From the NCBI RefSeq assembly GCF_900608595.1, contig NZ_UWYY01000010.1, forward strand, positions 1 to 64,000: a stretch of DNA of 64,000 bases, read 5' to 3'. The notes below the pieces were generated by a model. That model searched no databases. It was not told where the DNA came from and was given only the letters and a program-made list of their open reading frames with translations. Below are positions 8,180 to 17,222 of this stretch, one piece after another. Origin of the DNA: Promicromonospora panici. GTDB lineage: Bacteria > Actinomycetota > Actinomycetes > Actinomycetales > Cellulomonadaceae. Position 1 is the stretch's first letter. The number at the start of each line of letters is the position of its first letter. A program made the translations under genes and the position numbers.

Positions 8180-9505
8180 ATGGACATGATCGAAGGCTCA
8201 GCGGTGTCAGGGCTCGACGTGCGGCACCCGGGCGACGCCGGGTTCGACGAGGCACGCACGGTATGGAACGCGATGGTGGACCACCGCCCGGCCGTGGTGG
8301 TGCGCTGCCGGACGGCGGCCGACGTCGTTGCGGCGCTGGCGCTCGCCCGGCGCGACGGCCTGGAGGTCGGCGTCCGGTGCGGCGGCCACAGTGTGGTCGG
8401 GCACGGCGTCCCCGAGGGCGGCCTGATGATCGACCTGACGCCGATGGGCGCTGTCCGCGTCGATCCCGAGCGGAAGCGGGCGTGGGTGCAGGGTGGCGCC
8501 CTGCTCGGCGCGCTCGACGCGGCCACGCAGCCCCACGGCCTGGCCACGACGGCGGGCAACGTCTCGCACACCGGCGTCGGCGGCCTCACCCTGGGCGGCG
8601 GCATGGGCTGGCTGGCCCGCCAGTACGGCCTGGCCTGCGACAACGTCGTCTCCTACGAGGTGGTGACCGCGGCCGGCGACGTGATCCGTGCGTCGGCCGA
8701 CGAGCGGCCCGAGCTGTACTGGGCGCTGCGGGGCGGGGGCGGGAACTTCGGTGTGGTGACCGAGTTCGAGCTCCGGCTGCACGACGCCGGTACCCGCGCG
8801 CTCAGCGTCGAGCTCGACTTCCCCGTCGGTGTCGCCACGCAGGCCCTCGTCCGGTGGCGGGACCTCAGCGCCCGGGCGCCCAGGGCGGCGACCTACACCG
8901 CTGGTGTGCACGACGGCGTCGCGACCCTGGGCTTCGTGTGGGTCGGCGACCCGGGGGAGGGGCGGGCGCACGCGCGGGAGCTGGAGGCGCTGGGCACACC
9001 GGCCGACCGCCGGATCGAGGAGCTGTCCTACCTGGATCTCCAGACCCGCGAGGACACCGAGCGCGGCCACGCCGTGCGCCGCTACTGGAAGGGGCACTAC
9101 TTCCGCGAGCTGTCGCTCGCCGCGATCGAGGCGCTGCTCGCCACCGAGCCCGGCACCAGGGCCGGCCTCCAGGCCTACGGCGGCGCCATCGCGGACGTGC
9201 CGGACGAGGACGCGGCGTTCAGCCAGCGCGACACGCGCTTCGAGTACGTGGTGGCCACCGGCTGGACGGACCCGGACGAGGACGTCGACCGGATGGTGGC
9301 GGCGCGCACGAGTGCGGCCCTGCTGGAGCCCTTCGCGAGCGGCGTCTACGTCAACGTGCTGGGCGACGACGGCGCGGCCGGGGTGCGGCGGGCCTACCCG
9401 CCCGACAAGCTGGCCCGGCTGGCCGCGGTCAAGGCCGCCTACGACCCGGACAACGTCTTCCACCTGAACCAGAACATCCGGCCCGCGGCGGCGCCTGCGC
9501 CGTGA
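8180..9505 (+). CDS. FAD-linked oxidase, berberine-bridge type
   Basis: 441 residues. The N-terminal FAD_binding_4 domain carries VGVRCGGHSVVGHG (the His is the usual covalent FAD site) and GVGGLTLGGGMGWLARQYGLACDNV. The C-terminus ends with the BBE signature YPPDKLARLAAVKAAYDPDNVFHLNQNI. Such oxidases act on sugars, alkaloids or polyketides with O2. I see no Sec or Tat signal. ATG 8180 is chosen (GGCGGGTGG upstream); ATG 8147 is an in-frame alternative without a ribosome site. Confidence 0.88.
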   Translation: MDMIEGSAVSGLDVRHPGDAGFDEARTVWNAMVDHRPAVVVRCRTAADVVAALALARRDGLEVGVRCGGHSVVGHGVPEGGLMIDLTPMGAVRVDPERKRAWVQGGALLGALDAATQPHGLATTAGNVSHTGVGGLTLGGGMGWLARQYGLACDNVVSYEVVTAAGDVIRASADERPELYWALRGGGGNFGVVTEFELRLHDAGTRALSVELDFPVGVATQALVRWRDLSARAPRAATYTAGVHDGVATLGFVWVGDPGEGRAHARELEALGTPADRRIEELSYLDLQTREDTERGHAVRRYWKGHYFRELSLAAIEALLATEPGTRAGLQAYGGAIADVPDEDAAFSQRDTRFEYVVATGWTDPDEDVDRMVAARTSAALLEPFASGVYVNVLGDDGAAGVRRAYPPDKLARLAAVKAAYDPDNVFHLNQNIRPAAAPAP

Positions 9506-9515
9506 CGCCCGCCGC

Positions 9516-9565
9516 GACGTGTCAGACGCTCACGTCACCCGAGTGACCTGAGCGTCTGACACGTC
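9516..9565. terminator. Perfect 17-bp hairpin, probable terminator
   Basis: GACGTGTCAGACGCTCA (9516-9532) pairs perfectly with 9549-9565, and the loop itself folds (GTCAC 9534-9538 with GTGAC 9543-9547). It starts 11 bp after the oxidase stop. No T-run follows, so it may act as a Rho-independent-like barrier or mRNA 3' stabiliser. The sequence is unrelated to the five-copy element. Confidence 0.65.
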
Positions 9566-9599
9566 GTCCCGCCGTTTGCGAGCTCCGGGGACCCTGGTC

Positions 9600-10511
9600 A
9601 TGGTGAGGAGCATGGCCGCTTCCCCGTCGCCCGCCACCCGCGCCGTCCGGCACCGGACGATCGAGCTGGACGGCTTGCGAGTCTTCTACCGCGAGGCCGG
9701 GCCCCGGGACGGGCCGGTCGTGCTCCTCCCGCACGGGTACCCGTGCTCGTCGTACGAGTTCCGGAACCTGATGCCCGCGCTGGCCGACCGCTGGCGCACG
9801 GTCGCGCCGGACTTCCCGGGATTCGGATACAGCGACACCCCCGGTCCGGACCGCTTCGAGTACACCTTCGACGGGTACGCGCGCTTCCTGGACCGGTTCA
9901 CCAGCGAGCTGGGCCTGGACCGGTACGCGCTCTACCTGCACGACTACGGCTCCCAGATCGGCCTACGTCTGGCCATCACCGCGCCCGAGCGGGTGACCGC
10001 GCTGATCATCCAGAACGGCGACATCTACGAGGACGAGCTCGGGCCGAAGTACGCGGGCCTCCAGGAGTACTGGGGCGAGCCCACGCCGGAGGGGCGTGCC
10101 GCGCTGGAGAACGCGGTGACCGAGGAGGGGTTCCGCGAGGAGTTCCTCAACGACGTGCGTGGCGACGTCGCCGAGCGGATCTCGCCCGAGCTGTGGACCC
10201 TGGCGTGGGCGCAGCTCGGGACCCCCGAGCGCCGCCGCGTCATGGTGGGCCTGATGGAAGGGCTGCGCGAGAACCTCGAGTGGTTCCCCCGGTACCAGGC
10301 CTACCTCCGGGAGCACAGTCCGCCCACGCTCATCGTCTGGGGGCCGCAGGACGGCTACATGCCCGAGGGGTCGGCGGGGGCCTACCTGCGCGACCTGCCG
10401 GGCGCCGAGCTCCACCTGCTGGACGGCGGCCACTGGGCGCTGGAGACCAACCTCGAGGAGGTGGCCGTGCTGTCGCGGCAGTTCCTCGCGCGGGTGCTCC
10501 CCACCTTCTGA
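9600..10511 (+). CDS. Alpha/beta hydrolase, epoxide hydrolase/dehalogenase-like
   Basis: 303 residues from ATG 9600 (GGGGA 8 bases upstream; ATG 9612 is the alternative). HGYPCSSYEFRNL forms the oxyanion region and LHDYGSQIG the nucleophile elbow, where Asp rather than Ser is at the nucleophile position (HDYGS): this is the epoxide hydrolase/haloalkane dehalogenase signature. The acid is in IVWGPQDGYMP and the base in LDGGHWALETN. Substrate unknown; stand-alone gene. Confidence 0.85.
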   Translation: MVRSMAASPSPATRAVRHRTIELDGLRVFYREAGPRDGPVVLLPHGYPCSSYEFRNLMPALADRWRTVAPDFPGFGYSDTPGPDRFEYTFDGYARFLDRFTSELGLDRYALYLHDYGSQIGLRLAITAPERVTALIIQNGDIYEDELGPKYAGLQEYWGEPTPEGRAALENAVTEEGFREEFLNDVRGDVAERISPELWTLAWAQLGTPERRRVMVGLMEGLRENLEWFPRYQAYLREHSPPTLIVWGPQDGYMPEGSAGAYLRDLPGAELHLLDGGHWALETNLEEVAVLSRQFLARVLPTF

Positions 10512-10625
10512 CGGCGCGTGCGGGCGCGAGAAGCGCTTCTCGTGCGAGTGCGTCGGCCCGGGCACACCATGACCTCAGACCGGCCCGTCGCGTGACGCCG
10601 GTGGCTCGCACCCAGGAGGACCGCC

Positions 10626-12044
10626 ATGCTCGTGCCGCGCCAGCACCCCTCGTACTCGTCCCGCGTGACCGGCAGGTTCGCTGCCGGACTGCTGCTCGTG
10701 GCGCTCGGGACGACCGGCTGCGCCACCGGGATCGGCGCGGAGGACGGGGCCGGGGCGGACGTCGACTTCGGAGCGTCCCCGTCGCCCGGCGGCACGCTCG
10801 ACGTGATGGGCTTCGGCACGGGTGACGAGATCGGCGAGGTGCGGCACGAGCGGGCGGCCGAGGCGCTCGGGATCGACGTCAAGCTGTCCGAGGGCGCGCT
10901 CGACCCGCAGGCGTTCCTGTCCGCCGCGGCGGCGGGCAACCCGCCCGACCTCGTCTACGCCGAGCGCGACCAGATCGGCACGTTCGCGTCGCGCGGCGCC
11001 GTCCTGCCGCTGTCGGCCTGCGTCGAGGAGCAGGGGATCGACACCGACGCGTTCGTCGACACGGCTCTCGACGAGGTGACCTTCGGCGATGAGCTGTACG
11101 GCATCCCGGAGTTCAACATGGTGCAGGTCACCATGGCCAACGCGGACCTGCTCGCCGAGGCCGGCCTGACCCTCGCCGACGTCGACGGGTCCGACCCGGA
11201 GGCGATCCTGGCCGCGACCGAGGCCATGACCCGTCGTGAGGGCGGCAAGCTGTCCGTCATCGGCGTCGACTCCAAGCTGCCGGAGTTCCTGCCGCTGTGG
11301 GCCAAGGGCCGGGGCGCCGACCTCCTGTCCGACGACGGCCGCACCGCGCAGCTCGACGACCCCGCGGTGGTGGAGGCGCTCGAGCAGGCCGTCGCCGTCT
11401 ACGACGCGCAGGGCGGCTTCCCCGCGGTGAAGACGTACCGCGACTCGGCTGACTTCTTCGGCGCCGGCAACCAGTTCGCCACCGGCCAGCTCGGCGCCAT
11501 GGCGATGGAGCAGTGGTACGTCAACGTCCTGAACGAGAGCTCCCCGGACGCGCCGCTGGTGTTCGGCCCGGTCAAGGGGCCCGACGGCGAGGTGCACGCC
11601 TTCGCGACCGGGTCGGCCTGGGCGATCCCCGTCGGAGCCGGCGACCCGGCCGCCGCCTGCGCGTACGCCGCCCGCATGACCGAGACGGACGCCTGGACGG
11701 ATGCCGCGCAGGCCCGGGCCGACGCCCGCGAGGCCGACGGCCTGGTCTTCACCGGCGTCCTGACCGGCAACGAGGAGGCGGACGCCGCGATCCGCGACAC
11801 GCTCGTGCCCACCGACGCGCCCGAGCCGTGGGGCGGTGCCATCGACGCCATGTACGAGGGCAACGACCACACCTTCGCGATGCCCGCCAACCCCGCCGGC
11901 GCCGAGTTCGAGACCGCGTGGCAGGACGCCGTCAACCGGGTGCTCAACGGCCAGCAGGAGCCGGCCGAGGCGATGGCGCAGGCGCAGGAGGAGGCGCAGT
12001 CCGCCCTCGACGAGGCGTGGGCGACATGGGACGAGAAGCAGTGA
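10626..12044 (+). CDS. ABC transporter sugar-binding lipoprotein
   Basis: 472 residues. The signal peptide ends in a lipobox (LVALGTTGC, Cys ~37), so the mature protein is a membrane-anchored extracellular solute-binding protein of family 1 (MalE/UgpB type). Motifs include GFGTGDEIGE, NPPDLVYAERDQIGTFA and AMAMEQWYVNVL. First gene of an importer operon: its TGA overlaps the GTG of the first permease. The cluster suggests a uronic or aldonic acid, or a glycoside carrying one. Confidence 0.9.
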   Translation: MLVPRQHPSYSSRVTGRFAAGLLLVALGTTGCATGIGAEDGAGADVDFGASPSPGGTLDVMGFGTGDEIGEVRHERAAEALGIDVKLSEGALDPQAFLSAAAAGNPPDLVYAERDQIGTFASRGAVLPLSACVEEQGIDTDAFVDTALDEVTFGDELYGIPEFNMVQVTMANADLLAEAGLTLADVDGSDPEAILAATEAMTRREGGKLSVIGVDSKLPEFLPLWAKGRGADLLSDDGRTAQLDDPAVVEALEQAVAVYDAQGGFPAVKTYRDSADFFGAGNQFATGQLGAMAMEQWYVNVLNESSPDAPLVFGPVKGPDGEVHAFATGSAWAIPVGAGDPAAACAYAARMTETDAWTDAAQARADAREADGLVFTGVLTGNEEADAAIRDTLVPTDAPEPWGGAIDAMYEGNDHTFAMPANPAGAEFETAWQDAVNRVLNGQQEPAEAMAQAQEEAQSALDEAWATWDEKQ

Positions 12045-12958
12045 CCACGGTACGTCCCAGCGCCCGCGCCCGGCGCGAGCGCACTGCCGGCCTGGCCTTC
12101 ATCAGCCCGTGGATCGTCGGTTTCCTGGTCTTCACGGCCTGGCCGATCTTCTACAGCGGATACCTCTCCCTGACCGACTACGACGTGCTCACCGACCCGT
12201 CGTTCGTCGGCCTGGAGAACTACGAGCGCATGGCCGCCGACCCGCAAGTGCGCCTCGCGCTCTGGAACACGCTGCAGTACACGGTGCTCCAGGTGCCGCT
12301 GTACGTGGTGGTCGCGCTCGCGCTCGCCCTGCTGCTGCACCAGGCGGGCCGGGCCTCCGGCTTCTTCCGCACCGCGTTCTTCGTGCCCAAGATGACGCCG
12401 CCGGTCGCCGTCGGCGTGCTGCTGCTCCTGCTGTTCAACGGCGAGTACGGCCTGGTGAACGAGGCGCTCGGGGCCATTGGCATCAACGGGCCGAGCTGGA
12501 CCACCGACCCGGACTGGGTCAAGCCCGGCCTCGCGCTGGTGAGTCTCTGGTCGGTGGGCGCCGCCGTCGTGATCCTCCTGGCTGCGCTGCAGGACGTGCC
12601 CGTCGAGCTGTACGACGCCGCTCGCGTCGACGGCGCCGGCTGGTGGCGCCGCACGCGCACCGTGACGCTGCCGATGATCAGCGGCGCCCTGTTCTTCGTC
12701 ACCGTCGTCAACACCATCGCCGCGTTCCAGATGTTCACCGAGGCCTACTCGGCCTACTTCGGCGCGGGCAACTCGACCTACGCGAACGACGCGGCCCTGT
12801 TCTACGTGATCTACCTGTTCCGTGAGGGCTTCGCCGAGCTGCACATGGGGTACGCCTCCGCGCTGGCGTGGCTCCTGTTCGTCGTGATCATGCTGGTCAC
12901 CGCGGTGCAGCTGCTCGTCTCACGGCGACTGGTCTACTACGAGGGGGAGCAGCGATGA
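12041..12958 (+). CDS. ABC sugar transporter permease (MalF type)
   Basis: 305 residues from a GTG overlapping the lipoprotein stop (GTGA). Six transmembrane helices beginning GLAFISPWIVGFLVFTAWPI, and the EAA loop near residue 190 (VPVELYDAARVDGAGWWRRTRTVTLPMI) that docks on the ATPase. The upstream lipoprotein and downstream MalG-type permease complete the membrane part; no ATPase gene is present, so a shared MsiK-type ATPase encoded elsewhere is expected. Confidence 0.93.
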   Translation: MTTVRPSARARRERTAGLAFISPWIVGFLVFTAWPIFYSGYLSLTDYDVLTDPSFVGLENYERMAADPQVRLALWNTLQYTVLQVPLYVVVALALALLLHQAGRASGFFRTAFFVPKMTPPVAVGVLLLLLFNGEYGLVNEALGAIGINGPSWTTDPDWVKPGLALVSLWSVGAAVVILLAALQDVPVELYDAARVDGAGWWRRTRTVTLPMISGALFFVTVVNTIAAFQMFTEAYSAYFGAGNSTYANDAALFYVIYLFREGFAELHMGYASALAWLLFVVIMLVTAVQLLVSRRLVYYEGEQR

Positions 12959-13884
12959 CAGCGGTGGACGCGGTCCCCGCGGACGCCGCCCCGGCCGGCG
13001 GGACCGGTGGGGCGGGCGAGCCACGGCCGCCCGCCGACCGCCGCCAGGCGTACCGGCGGCGGCGCTGGGTACGCGTGCTCGTGGTGACGGCGCTGACCGT
13101 TCTCGCCCTCGTGTTCGTCTACCCGCTGATCTGGCTGGTGTCCGCGTCGTTCAAGCCCCGGGCCGAGATCTTCGACAACCGTCTCGTGCCCCAGCACCCG
13201 ACGCTCGAGAACTACCTCACCGTGTGGGACTCCGCGCCGCTCGCGCTGTGGCTGGGCAACACGCTCGTCGTCACGGCGCTCGCGGCCACCACCGTGACGG
13301 TGTCCAGTGCGCTGGTCGCGTGGGGCTTCGCCCACTACCGGTTCCGTGGCCGCGGACCGCTGTTCGGGGTGGTGCTCGCGACGATGATGCTGCCGGGCGC
13401 CGTCACGCTCATCCCGACCTACCTGATCTGGCACCGACTCGGGTTCGTGGGCACGAACGTGCCGCTGTGGGCGGGCAACCTGTTCGCGAGCGCGTTCTAC
13501 GTGTTCCTGCTGCGGCAGTTCTTCCTGAGCCTGCCCCGCGAGCCGTTCGAGGCGGCCCGGCTCGACGGCGCGAGCGAGTGGACGCTGTTCTGGCGCATCG
13601 CCGTGCCCCTGTGCCGGCCGGCGCTGGTGATCACGTTCCTCTTCGAGGCGCAGGCCTCCTGGACGGACCTGATGCGCCCGCTGGTCTACCTCCAGGACAC
13701 CGCGACGTTCACCGTGCCGCGCGGTCTCAAGGCGGTGATCGACCAGTTCGGTCCGGGTGGCGAGTCGCAGTGGGAGGTCGTGGTGACGGCGTCGGTCATC
13801 ACCACCGTGCCGATGATCCTGCTGTTCTTCGCCGGGCAGCGGTACTTCGTGCAGGGCATCGCGACCACGGGCTCGAAGGGCTGA
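12955..13884 (+). CDS. ABC sugar transporter permease (MalG type)
   Basis: 309 residues, ATG overlapping the previous TGA (ATGA). A ~35-residue Ala/Pro/Gly-rich head precedes six transmembrane helices (VLVVTALTVLALVFVYPLIWLVSASFKPR first). The EAA loop reads LPREPFEAARLDGASEWTLFWRIAVPLCRPAL. It forms the second half of the heterodimeric channel. Confidence 0.93.
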   Translation: MTAVDAVPADAAPAGGTGGAGEPRPPADRRQAYRRRRWVRVLVVTALTVLALVFVYPLIWLVSASFKPRAEIFDNRLVPQHPTLENYLTVWDSAPLALWLGNTLVVTALAATTVTVSSALVAWGFAHYRFRGRGPLFGVVLATMMLPGAVTLIPTYLIWHRLGFVGTNVPLWAGNLFASAFYVFLLRQFFLSLPREPFEAARLDGASEWTLFWRIAVPLCRPALVITFLFEAQASWTDLMRPLVYLQDTATFTVPRGLKAVIDQFGPGGESQWEVVVTASVITTVPMILLFFAGQRYFVQGIATTGSKG

Positions 13885-13891
13885 GTGCCTC

Positions 13892-13929
13892 TTGCGCAAG
13901 ACTTGACACGTTTGCACAACTTGCCGCAA
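13892..13929. promoter_or_regulatory. Promoter with three TTGC/GCAA dyads before lacI-type gene
   Basis: TTGCGCAA (13892-13899), TTGCACAA (13912-13919) and TTGCCGCAA (13921-13929) are near-identical dyads of the kind bound by LacI/GalR proteins. A consensus -35, TTGACA, lies at 13903-13908 between the first two. A poor -10 follows near 13927-13932. The layout fits autoregulation of the downstream repressor-led operon. Confidence 0.6.
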
Positions 13930-13970
13930 GGTGTGGTTCGTCGTCGTCGCCAACCGAAGGACGGACCACC

Positions 13971-14996
13971 GTGGCTCCCACCCTCACCGAGGTCGCGCAG
14001 CGCGCCGGAGTGTCGCTGTCGACAGCGTCGCGCGCGTTCAGCGAACCCGACCGCATCGCGCAGGACACCCTGGACCGGGTGGTGCGCGCCGCGGCCGAGA
14101 TCGGCTACGTGGCGTCGTCGCCCCGCCGCCAGCGCTCCGGTGCCCGGCCCACCCGGGCGACGACCGTCGCGATGGTCGTCCCCGACCTCGCCAACCCGGT
14201 CATCGCCAGCTTCGTCAAGGCGGCCCAGGCGCACGGCTGGTACCGGCGGCAGATCCTCGTCCTGACCGACGCCGACAACAGCCCCGACCGGGAGCGGGAG
14301 ATCCTCGGTGAGCTGCACGGCCGCGTCGACGGCTTCATCGCCTGCTCCCCGCGGCTGCCCGCCCACGACATCGTCGAGCTGTGCGGCGACGCGCCCCTCG
14401 TGCTCGTCAACCGCGACTCCGACGAGGTGCCCAGCGTGCTCGCCGACGCGGAGCACGGCCTGAGCCAGGCGGTGGAGTACCTGCGCGTGCTGGGCCACGA
14501 GCGCATCGCGTACGTGCAGGGCAACCGCCTGTCCTGGTCGAACGAGCACCGAGTGGCCGCCGTGCGCCGGCTGGCGCAGGAGAACGACGTCGACCTGGAG
14601 GTGCTCGGCTGGCACGCCGAGACGATCGCCGGCGGGAACGCCGCCGCGGCGAGCGTCGTCGCGACCGGGGCCACCGCCGTGATCGCGCACAACGACCTGG
14701 TCGCCATGGGGATCATCGAGGGCGCCGCCCAGCTCGGGCTCGCCGTGCCCGACGACCTCAGCGTCGTCGGCATCGACGACACCACGATGGCGCAGGTCGC
14801 CAAGCCGCAGCTCACCAGCATCCAGGTGCCGATGTCCCGGGCCGGCGTGATCAGCGTCGACCTGCTGCACGGCCTGCTCGCCGCGGAGCCCGCCGACGCC
14901 GAGGCGCCGCGCACCGTGCACCTGCCCACCCAGCTCGTCGTCCGGCAGTCGACGGCGCCCGCCTCCGGCTGGAACCCGCGCGAGGCACGGCGATGA
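13971..14996 (+). CDS. LacI-family transcriptional repressor
   Basis: 341 residues from GTG 13971 (GAAGGA upstream). The HTH reads [30 protein letters not shown], followed by the hinge and a periplasmic-binding-protein-like sensor domain ([20 protein letters not shown] ... [20 protein letters not shown]). It is the first gene of a tightly coupled run (ATGA overlaps) with the three sugar-acid enzymes and presumably represses that run and the ABC operon until the inducer, probably a sugar acid, binds. Confidence 0.92.
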   Translation: MAPTLTEVAQRAGVSLSTASRAFSEPDRIAQDTLDRVVRAAAEIGYVASSPRRQRSGARPTRATTVAMVVPDLANPVIASFVKAAQAHGWYRRQILVLTDADNSPDREREILGELHGRVDGFIACSPRLPAHDIVELCGDAPLVLVNRDSDEVPSVLADAEHGLSQAVEYLRVLGHERIAYVQGNRLSWSNEHRVAAVRRLAQENDVDLEVLGWHAETIAGGNAAAASVVATGATAVIAHNDLVAMGIIEGAAQLGLAVPDDLSVVGIDDTTMAQVAKPQLTSIQVPMSRAGVISVDLLHGLLAAEPADAEAPRTVHLPTQLVVRQSTAPASGWNPREARR

Positions 14997-16003
14997 CCGG
15001 CCCGCTGAACGTCGTCGTCACCGACGCGAACCTGCTCCCGCTGCGCTCCGAGCTCGCGGCCCGGCTGCCGCACGGCACCCGCCTGTCGTGGGCGGTCGGC
15101 GCGTCCGGCGCCGGGCTCGACGCCGCGCTGGCCGACGCGCACGTGCTCGTCGGCTCCGTGCTGACGCCCGCGATGGCCCAGGCGGCGCCGCACCTGCGGC
15201 TCGTCCAGGTCGCCGGGGCCGGCACCGACCGGGTCGACCTCGACGCGTTGCGCCCCGGCGCCGTTGTCGCCAACACCTTCCACCACGAGCGCTCCATCGC
15301 CGAGTACGTGGTCTGGGCCGCCATCGACCTGCGCCGCGAGCTGCACCGGGCCGACGCCGCCCTCCGGGACGGGCGTTGGCGGTCCTCCGTGCACGACCGC
15401 ACCCTGCCGCAGACCGAGACCCTCGAGGCGGCCCGGATCGGGTTCGTCGGGTTCGGCCACATCGGCCTCGCGGCCTGGCGGATGCTGTCCGCCTTCGGCG
15501 CGACCGGGTGCGCCGTCACCGGCAGCGGCCGCCTCGACGCCGACTCCGCGGGACTCGCCTGGGCTGGGGGCAGCGCCGACCTGCCTCGGCTCCTGGCGGA
15601 GTCCGACGTCGTCGTGGTGTGCGTACCGCTGAGCGAGGCGACGCGCGGCCTCATCGGTGCGCCCGAGCTCGCGCTGCTCGGCGCCGACGGCGTGCTGGTC
15701 AACGTCGCCCGCGGACCCGTGGTCCAGGAGCAGGCCCTGTACGAGGCGCTCGCGGAGGGCCGGATCCGCGGCGCCGCGCTGGACGTCTGGTACTCCTACC
15801 CGGGCCCGGACGGCACCGCCCGTCCCTCCGCCCACCCGTTCGAGACGCTCGACAACGTGCTCATGACGCCGCACCTGTCCGGCGTCACCCGGCAGACGTT
15901 CCTGGGCCGGCTGGCCGACGTCGCCGACAACGTCACCGCGCTGGCCGAGGGGCGCCCGCTGGAGCGGGTCGTCGCTCCCCGCGGCGCGGAGACCGCCGGA
16001 TGA
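14993..16003 (+). CDS. D-2-hydroxyacid dehydrogenase
   Basis: 336 residues, ATG overlapping the lacI TGA. Rossmann motif [12 protein letters not shown] (~155), substrate-binding Arg in VNVARGPVV, catalytic pair around GAALDVW and [11 protein letters not shown](P)-dependent reduction of 2-keto acids. Its place between the repressor and mannonate dehydratase suggests reduction or oxidation of a sugar-derived keto acid. Confidence 0.87.
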   Translation: MTGPLNVVVTDANLLPLRSELAARLPHGTRLSWAVGASGAGLDAALADAHVLVGSVLTPAMAQAAPHLRLVQVAGAGTDRVDLDALRPGAVVANTFHHERSIAEYVVWAAIDLRRELHRADAALRDGRWRSSVHDRTLPQTETLEAARIGFVGFGHIGLAAWRMLSAFGATGCAVTGSGRLDADSAGLAWAGGSADLPRLLAESDVVVVCVPLSEATRGLIGAPELALLGADGVLVNVARGPVVQEQALYEALAEGRIRGAALDVWYSYPGPDGTARPSAHPFETLDNVLMTPHLSGVTRQTFLGRLADVADNVTALAEGRPLERVVAPRGAETAG

Positions 16004-17217
16004 GCGACCGCATAGTCGCCGCCGACGTCGTCATCACCAGCCCGGGCCGCAACTACGTCACCCTCAAGGTCACCACCGCGGACGGCGTCGTGGGCTACGG
16101 CGACGCGACCCTCAACGGCCGCGAGCTCGCCGTCGCGTCCTACCTGCGCGACCACCTCGCCCCGCTGCTCGTGGGCCGCGACCCCGCGCGGATCGAGGAC
16201 ACGTGGCAGCTCCTGTACCGCGGGGCCTACTGGCGCCGCGGCCCGGTCACCATGGCCGCGATCGGCGCCGTCGACGTCGCCCTGTGGGACGTCAAGGGCA
16301 AGACGCTCGGCCAGCCCGTCTACCAGCTGCTCGGCGGGGCGGTGCGCGCCCGGGTCCTGACCTACACCCACGCCTCGGCGTGGGAGGTCCCGGCGCTGCT
16401 CGACGCCGTCGACGCGCGCCTCGCGCAGGGCTTCCGCGCCGTGCGGGCGCAGTCCGGCGTGCCCGGCCTGGCGACCGTGTACGGCTTGCACCGCGACGTC
16501 GCGTCCTACGAGCCCGCGGCGCGCGGCTCCGGGCTGGTCGAGGAGAGGTGGGACACGAGCGCCTACCTGCGGCACGCGCCGGACGTGCTCGCCGCCGTCC
16601 GCGAGCACGTCGGCCCAGGCGTCCACCTGCTGCACGACGCCCACCACCGGCTCACGCCGCAGCAGGCCGCGCGGCTCGGCAAGGCGCTCGAACCCGTCGA
16701 CCTGTTCTGGCTCGAGGACGTCACCCCCGCTGAGAACCAGGACGTGCTGCGGCTCGTGCGGCAGCACACGACGACGCCGCTGGCCATCGGCGAGGTGTTC
16801 ACCACCGTCTTCGACGTGCACCACCTGATCACCGAGCAGCTCGTCGACTTCGTGCGCTGCGCCGTCGTGCACGCCGGGGGGATCAGCCACCTGCGCAAGA
16901 TCCTCGCCCTGGCCGAGGTCTACCAGGTGCGCGGGGCGCCGCACGGGCCGTCGGACGTCTCGCCCGTGTCGTTCGGCGCGAGCGTCCACGTCGGCCTCGC
17001 GACCCACAACTTCGCGATCCAGGAGTACATGGGCTACCCCGAGCCGGTGCACGACGTCTTCCCGCACTCGTGGAGCTACGCCGACGGGTACCTGCACCCC
17101 GGCGACGCGCCCGGCATCGGGGTCGAGCTCGACGAGAAGCTCGCCGCGAAGTTCCCCTACGAGCCCGCCTACCTCCCCGTCGCGCGCACGCTCGACGGCA
17201 CCCTCACGGACTGGTGA
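16000..17217 (+). CDS. manD: D-mannonate dehydratase (enolase superfamily, ManD/RspA type)
   Basis: 405 residues, ATG overlapping the previous stop. The enolase-superfamily metal ligands appear in order: DAHHRLTP (Asp plus the ManD-type His two residues later), [11 protein letters not shown] and IGEVFTT. The N-terminus [26 protein letters not shown] and the [20 protein letters not shown] segment are typical of the ManD group, which dehydrates D-mannonate to 2-keto-3-deoxygluconate; some members are promiscuous with gluconate. The adjacent fructuronate reductase supports mannonate. Confidence 0.87.
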   Translation: MSDRIVAADVVITSPGRNYVTLKVTTADGVVGYGDATLNGRELAVASYLRDHLAPLLVGRDPARIEDTWQLLYRGAYWRRGPVTMAAIGAVDVALWDVKGKTLGQPVYQLLGGAVRARVLTYTHASAWEVPALLDAVDARLAQGFRAVRAQSGVPGLATVYGLHRDVASYEPAARGSGLVEERWDTSAYLRHAPDVLAAVREHVGPGVHLLHDAHHRLTPQQAARLGKALEPVDLFWLEDVTPAENQDVLRLVRQHTTTPLAIGEVFTTVFDVHHLITEQLVDFVRCAVVHAGGISHLRKILALAEVYQVRGAPHGPSDVSPVSFGASVHVGLATHNFAIQEYMGYPEPVHDVFPHSWSYADGYLHPGDAPGIGVELDEKLAAKFPYEPAYLPVARTLDGTLTDW

Positions 17218-17222
17218 CGCCC

